A stretch of DNA of 9,419 bases from positions 1-9,419 of the forward strand of contig JAUXBS010000028.1 of assembly GCA_030619245.1 (NCBI GenBank). Reading direction: 5' to 3'. The position numbers and the translations under genes are program-made. Within the stretch, counting starts at the first letter, position 1; each line of letters starts with the position of its first letter. Below, piece by piece: positions 6,340 to 9,419 of this stretch. This DNA comes from Clostridia bacterium. Its GTDB lineage: Bacteria; UBA6262; WVXT01; JAUXBS01. The notes below the pieces were generated by a model. The model ran no database searches. It had not been told where the DNA came from and worked only from the letters and a program-made list of their open reading frames with translations.

Positions 6340-7317
6340 CTAATGCGCATGACCATGACCGGTATCACCGGCTGATCTCCTCCTTAATTCCGACTTTAAA
6401 TGAAAACTACCGGAACTTACGACTTCATCGCCAACCTCAACCCCGGAAACCACTTCTATATATCCCCCTTCACCGGAACCAAGTTCAACCTCAACCATCC
6501 TGTATTTATCTTCAGAAATTGGAATGAATACAACCTTCTTCCCCTCCCACACCTGTACAGCCGAACCGGGAATGGTAATTAACTTAGAGGCTCCGGTATG
6601 TGTTATGTATCCTTTCAGAAACATCCCCAGTTTCAGACTACAGTCAAAGTTATCTATATCAACCCTTATCTTAACAGCCCGGGTCTTACCGTCAACAATC
6701 GGGGAAATAAACGAAATCTTTGCAGGATACAGTTTGCCGGGAGATACCGATGTTTCCACCTTGATACTCTGACCGGGACTGATGTAACCAAGGTCTTCCT
6801 GGTATACATCAAAACTGGCTTTTAACTTAGACATATCCGCCATTGTAAAAAGAGAAGTATCCGCGCTTACCTCTTCCCCTTCCTCAACATGCTCTCCTAT
6901 TATCATACAGCCTAAAGGTGATGTTATCTCCTTTGTCCTGCCGTCTTCGCCTTCAATAACGGCAAGAGATTCACCGCGTTTCACATGATGGTCTCCTAAA
7001 CGGGCTTTCAGCTTCACCACCTTCCCATCTATATCGGAAGTGATATGAACCGGCTTCTCAAAGTCCCTTGCTATCTCACCTACTATGGTTATTGTTTTCT
7101 TAAGGTTCCTTAAGGAAACCTTTTCTGTCTTTAAACCAAGCAACTCCATGAAGTGAGAAAAAACTTCAACCACATCCTCACCGCAACTCTCCTCGTCATG
7201 GCCTTCGTGAGAAGCATGAGCATCGGTATGTTCACACCCCTCATGTTCATTCTTACCGGAACATCCAAAAAACAGACCTATACATACCAAAATAATCAAC
7301 AAATGAAATCTTTTCAT
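6340..7317 (-). CDS. RND membrane-fusion lipoprotein (CusB/CzcB type) with His-rich ends and no alpha-hairpin
   Basis: A 325-residue periplasmic adaptor, short for the family (CusB is about 400). A lipobox LFFGC gives the lipidated C19. Residues 25-45 are His/Cys-rich (H25, C28, H30, H34, H37, H40, C45). The barrel-sandwich (lipoyl) halves are at about 89-123 (HITSDIDGKVVKLKARLGD, then GESLAVIEG) and 129-160 (KEITSPLGCMIIGEHVEEG). They are joined by only five residues (EDGRT), where most adaptors carry a long alpha-hairpin that reaches the outer-membrane factor. Beta-barrel and membrane-proximal domains follow (ITIPGSAVQVWEGKKVVFI, then VVSGVEVGDEVVSSGSFHLKSE). The protein ends in GHGHAH, a second candidate metal site. 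AAAGGAG lies seven bases before the ATG, 12 bases after the small lipopeptide stop. It would link the pump to the outer-membrane factor and may hand over metal. Confidence 0.9.
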   Translation of the reverse strand: MKRFHLLIILVCIGLFFGCSGKNEHEGCEHTDAHASHEGHDEESCGEDVVEVFSHFMELLGLKTEKVSLRNLKKTITIVGEIARDFEKPVHITSDIDGKVVKLKARLGDHHVKRGESLAVIEGEDGRTKEITSPLGCMIIGEHVEEGEEVSADTSLFTMADMSKLKASFDVYQEDLGYISPGQSIKVETSVSPGKLYPAKISFISPIVDGKTRAVKIRVDIDNFDCSLKLGMFLKGYITHTGASKLITIPGSAVQVWEGKKVVFIPISEDKYRMVEVELGSGEGGYIEVVSGVEVGDEVVSSGSFHLKSELRRRSAGDTGHGHAH

Positions 7318-7329
7318 TACTTGTCTCCT

Positions 7330-7476
7330 TTAATGAGCGTGATTACACCCGTCATGTGAGCTATGCTGCTCTTTTTGCCCATGTGTGTGTTCCTCTTCCA
7401 CAGCGCATCCGGCAAACAATCCTATCACAACAACAAAGATCACAACTACCATTAAAAACAAACTAATCTTCTTCAT
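7330..7476 (-). CDS. 48-residue His-rich lipopeptide, candidate metal-binding chaperone
   Basis: A short gene that a length cut-off would miss. ATG 7476 overlaps the TGA of the outer-membrane factor gene as ATGA, with AGGAGG about six bases upstream inside that gene, so translation is probably coupled. The product opens MKKISLFLMVVVIFVVVIG and ends its signal peptide with a lipobox LFAGC, lipidating C24. The mature peptide is only 25 residues: an acidic linker (AVEEE), then six His (HTH, one after QKEQ, one after SS, and a final HAH) and a Cys (C44). Stop TAA at 7330-7332, 12 bases before the adaptor gene. Its leader and His-rich start look like those of the adaptor next door, so it may have arisen from the adaptor's N-terminus. 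Likely role: membrane-anchored binding of the exported ion in the periplasm. Function inferred from composition and context only. Confidence 0.8.
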   Translation of the reverse strand: MKKISLFLMVVVIFVVVIGLFAGCAVEEEHTHGQKEQHSSHDGCNHAH

Positions 7477-8687
7477 AATTCTCCTCCTGTTCTATTTTCT
7501 AATAATGCTAATTTTACCCGGTAATCCAGAATGGCTTCTAAATAATCCAGGTTTGCTTCTCTATATACCATTAAAGCCTCTAAGTAACTTAAAAAAGTCG
7601 TCTTCCCTTCAGCGTACTGGACCTCTATAAGAGATAACAGTTCACTTGCTTTCTTTACGGATTTCTTCATTAAAGCCACCTGCCTGTCAGCTAACTTAAT
7701 TTCCCTATATACCTCTTTAACCTCTAATTCTATCCGGTTCTTAAGAGATTTTATCTGATGTTCTGTTTTCTCGCCTTCACTCTTAACTGCAGAAATCTCC
7801 CCTTTATTTCTATACCATAGAGGAAGGGGCATCTCCACTCCCGCGCCAAACACAAAATCCTGTCCTGTATCCCTGTCTGCTAAAAGACTGAATGTTGGAT
7901 TTGAAAGCCTTTCTCTTCTTGCTAACTTAAGTTCAAGTCCTGAAGACTTGAGTTCCAACTTTTTAGCCTTAATATCCGCTCTTTTCATTAATGCCTGTTT
8001 AATAAGAGTATCTAAATCCAACTCTTTCTTAGAATATACGAGTTTATCAGTACATTCATATTCCTCATAAGAAGGCCTGCCGAATAAGAAGTTCAGTTTA
8101 TCCTTATTGGAGGATATCTCTTTATCTGAGAGCATGATTTCATTCTGAGCCCGGAACACTTCAATTTCAGCACGCAAAAGTTCATTTTTAAGAACCTTCC
8201 CCACATTATAGCGCTGGGAAGTCCTGTCCAGGAAATTCCTTGCCAGTTCCAGGCTCTCAACAGAGAACTCTTTCTTTTTCTCGGCAAGTAATATCTGGTA
8301 ATATACCTTCTTAACTTCAAAAGATACTTCCATCCAGACCGAATCAAGATTGCATTCAGATATCTCCTTACCAGTATCAGCAATCCTGCGGCTTAAGCCC
8401 CGCTTGCCCAAAATACTCAGTTCCTGGCTGAGTGAACTCTCTATACCGGAAGGGCGAAACTCAATGCCAAACTCAGGATTACTAATAGCCCTTGCTGAAA
8501 TAATCCCTGCCTTTGCTGATTCTAATTCCTTCCTTGCTGTTATCACTTCTGAGTTGGAATCAAAGGCAATCTTAAGTACCTCCCTCAATGATAATCTTGA
8601 AGGTTCTTCAGCAGATGAATTAATAACTAATAAGATTATCAGAAATATTAGTACCTTAACTATCCTTAAATAGTATTTTTTATACAT
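7473..8687 (-). CDS. TolC/CzcC/CusC-type outer-membrane efflux protein
   Basis: A 404-residue outer-membrane factor forming the exit duct of the pump. Signal peptide at about 1-26 (hydrophobic core VLIFLIILLVI, then NSSA), without a lipobox Cys, unlike CusC. Two OEP repeats are visible. The first has SLREVLKIAF (33-42), NPEF (70-73) and SQELSILGKRG (87-97), with long helices to about 200 ending in NFLFGRP. The second has ALMKRADIKAKKLEL (232-246), NPTF (263-266) and GAGVEMPLPLWYRNKGEI (281-298), then long coiled-coil helices to the C-terminus. These match the CzcC subgroup. ATG at 8687 with AAAGGA seven bases upstream. It precedes, and overlaps by four bases, the small lipopeptide gene, and lies 95 bases after the Cys/His-rich gene. 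I saw no strong promoter in that gap. Confidence 0.92.
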   Translation of the reverse strand: MYKKYYLRIVKVLIFLIILLVINSSAEEPSRLSLREVLKIAFDSNSEVITARKELESAKAGIISARAISNPEFGIEFRPSGIESSLSQELSILGKRGLSRRIADTGKEISECNLDSVWMEVSFEVKKVYYQILLAEKKKEFSVESLELARNFLDRTSQRYNVGKVLKNELLRAEIEVFRAQNEIMLSDKEISSNKDKLNFLFGRPSYEEYECTDKLVYSKKELDLDTLIKQALMKRADIKAKKLELKSSGLELKLARRERLSNPTFSLLADRDTGQDFVFGAGVEMPLPLWYRNKGEISAVKSEGEKTEHQIKSLKNRIELEVKEVYREIKLADRQVALMKKSVKKASELLSLIEVQYAEGKTTFLSYLEALMVYREANLDYLEAILDYRVKLALLENRTGGEL

Positions 8688-8782
8688 GTTATATTCCTTT
8701 ATTAATAGAACTAACTAACATAAACAGAAAACTGCTAATTGATTAAACATTTAATAGAAGATTGGTACTACAGATAAGTAAA

Positions 8783-9055
8783 CTAACAGGGTGGATGGAA
8801 AATAGTCTTGATTATGTCCTTCTGCTTGATTATAGAATAACTTGTAGGAATGAACTGAAATGAATCAGACGACAGGAAACTCTCTCCACCTGTACAATGG
8901 AGCGCAGGTCCTACCTGGTGGCAATAACATTCGCAGTGGTTCTCCTCAACGCATTCATGGCATTCATGGTGACAGTTCTCTATCAGGCCATGGAAGACAT
9001 TAAGAGATACAACCACGACTGCCAGTAAAACAATGATTTTTAAGTGTTTGTTCAT
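8783..9055 (-). CDS. 90-residue secreted Cys/His-rich protein at head of the metal operon
   Basis: I do not recognise a firm family. The N-terminus (MNKHLKIIVLLAVVVVSLNV) is a signal peptide or membrane anchor. It is followed by a dense Cys/His stretch, residues 28-54: C28, H29, H30, C32, H33, C35, H40, C41, C43, C45, H46, H53, C54. The tail is a plain Ser/Ile-rich segment ending in IFHPPC, with C90 last. The layout (leader, Cys/His cluster, tail ending near I-x-x-PP) recalls small proteins found beside copper and other metal RND genes, including the CopL-like group, but that is a weak resemblance. It begins about 15 bases after the predicted transcription start at the head of the operon. Ribosome-binding site AGAAGAG is modest. 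Likely a periplasmic or membrane-attached metal binder or sensor. Confidence 0.75.
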   Translation of the reverse strand: MNKHLKIIVLLAVVVVSLNVFHGLIENCHHECHECVEENHCECYCHQVGPALHCTGGESFLSSDSFQFIPTSYSIIKQKDIIKTIFHPPC

Positions 9056-9076
9056 AGTTATCTCTTCTTAAACTTA

Positions 9077-9105
9077 AGTATACCACAGAAACACGAAAAG
9101 GGCAA
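9077..9105 (-). promoter_or_regulatory. Candidate sigma70 promoter of the metal-export operon
   Basis: On the minus strand: TTGCCC (9100-9105, four of six), a 17-base spacer, TATACT (9077-9082, five of six). The predicted start is near 9070, about 15 bases before the ATG of the Cys/His-rich gene. The weak -35 box with a dyad upstream fits activator-dependent control. Confidence 0.5.
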
Positions 9106-9131
9106 GGATTATTGTCGATTGAATTGAAGCA

Positions 9132-9161
9132 AGTACTGTTTAGAACCTTTTAAATAGTACT
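9132..9161. promoter_or_regulatory. Dyad upstream of the metal operon promoter (candidate regulator site)
   Basis: AGTACTGTTTA (9132-9142) and TAAATAGTACT (9151-9161) pair at 10 of 11 positions around an 8-base spacer. Each arm begins or ends with the self-complementary AGTACT. The near edge lies 27 bases upstream of the -35 box, a usual place for an activator. No regulator gene is in the window. Confidence 0.4.
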
Positions 9162-9289
9162 ATTCCTTAATACTTCAGAGTGATTACCGGAAATAGCTTT
9201 ACAACCTGAGCGGGCTTTACTTCGCCTGGGATATAATCGGAAAATATTGACCGGATTCCATTTCAAAAACACATTTATTTTACCAATCA

Positions 9290-9419
9290 CTAGTCAAGCA
9301 GTCGCTTCTCGCCTTTTAAAGAACGTATCCCGGTGACATCCTGGGATACTTCTATAACCCCCTTGTAATTCCCACTGTCATCATAAACCGGGAAGTACCT
9401 TATATAAATGAACTTTCCA
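9290..9419 (-). CDS. PAS-domain protein, C-terminal end (DUF438-like; cut by window edge)
   Basis: The last 42 residues and TAG stop of a protein continuing beyond the right edge. The visible part, GKFIYIRYFPVYDDSGNYKG followed by VIEVSQDVTGIRSL and KGEKRLLD, is the final beta-sheet and exit helix of a PAS domain ('F.P+.D..G...G.+EV.QD+T.I..L'). The ending GEKRLLD is one I associate with DUF438/hemerythrin-PAS proteins of anaerobes. In those the PAS domain may bind a ligand or cofactor for signalling. The rest of the protein is not visible. It lies over 230 bases upstream of the Cys/His-rich gene and appears to be a separate unit. Confidence 0.7.
   Translation of the reverse strand, partial: GKFIYIRYFPVYDDSGNYKGVIEVSQDVTGIRSLKGEKRLLD

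Noticed and set aside
8093..8383. Minus-strand frame of 96 residues within the outer-membrane factor gene
   Set aside because: It is out of frame with a protein that shows clear OEP motifs through the same bases.
9180..9262. An open stretch on the minus strand that reads like protein (DYIPGEVKPAQVVKLFPVIT), about 28 residues ending in TAA
   Set aside because: It has no start codon and follows a TGA closely. It may be a gene remnant, but nothing identifies a parent, so I did not list it as a pseudogene.

Overview
The window reads as an accessory stretch of the chromosome of a diderm (Gram-negative-type) bacterium, probably an anaerobe. It encodes a tripartite RND export system with an outer-membrane factor and two lipoproteins, and the edge genes (a DUF2156-like protein and a PAS protein resembling the DUF438 group) belong to families frequent in anaerobes. 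I cannot place the phylum; Nitrospirota, Desulfobacterota or Omnitrophota-like lineages are guesses. Every gene I can support is on the minus strand. I see no tRNA, rRNA or CRISPR array.

Right to left, in the direction of transcription. The right edge holds the C-terminal 42 residues of a PAS-domain protein. Next is an apparent metal-export operon: a candidate sigma70 promoter (9077-9105) with an upstream dyad (9132-9161), a 90-residue Cys/His-rich secreted protein, a TolC/CzcC-type outer-membrane factor, a 48-residue His-rich lipopeptide overlapping the outer-membrane factor by four bases, a membrane-fusion lipoprotein with His-rich ends and no visible alpha-hairpin, a CusA/CzcA-family RND pump of 1024 residues, and a small exported beta-rich protein with a CxxxCxxC motif. 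Gaps are 95, -4, 12, 9 and 53 bases, so the last five genes are probably one transcription unit and the first may belong to it. The pump would drive metal export, the adaptor and outer-membrane factor would form the channel, and the His/Cys-rich small proteins could bind or buffer the ion. The metal is not settled: the pump lacks the methionines expected for Cu(I)/Ag(I) at the aligned CusA positions and carries a His cluster nearby.

Between the operon and the left part lies a 452-base gene-free stretch. It holds a 201-base near-palindrome with 20-base terminal inverted repeats (2251-2451) and the promoter region of a STAND/MNS-type ATPase gene. That promoter region (2118-2208) is a diverged direct repeat of the promoter region (777-879) of the next transcription unit, a GNAT acetyltransferase followed by the start of a DUF2156-like gene at the left edge. 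Each copy carries TTGACA, a 17-base spacer and TACGAT. The ATPase gene is therefore flanked by direct repeats, looks more AT-rich than the pump gene by eye, and has the layout of an inserted or duplicated cassette.
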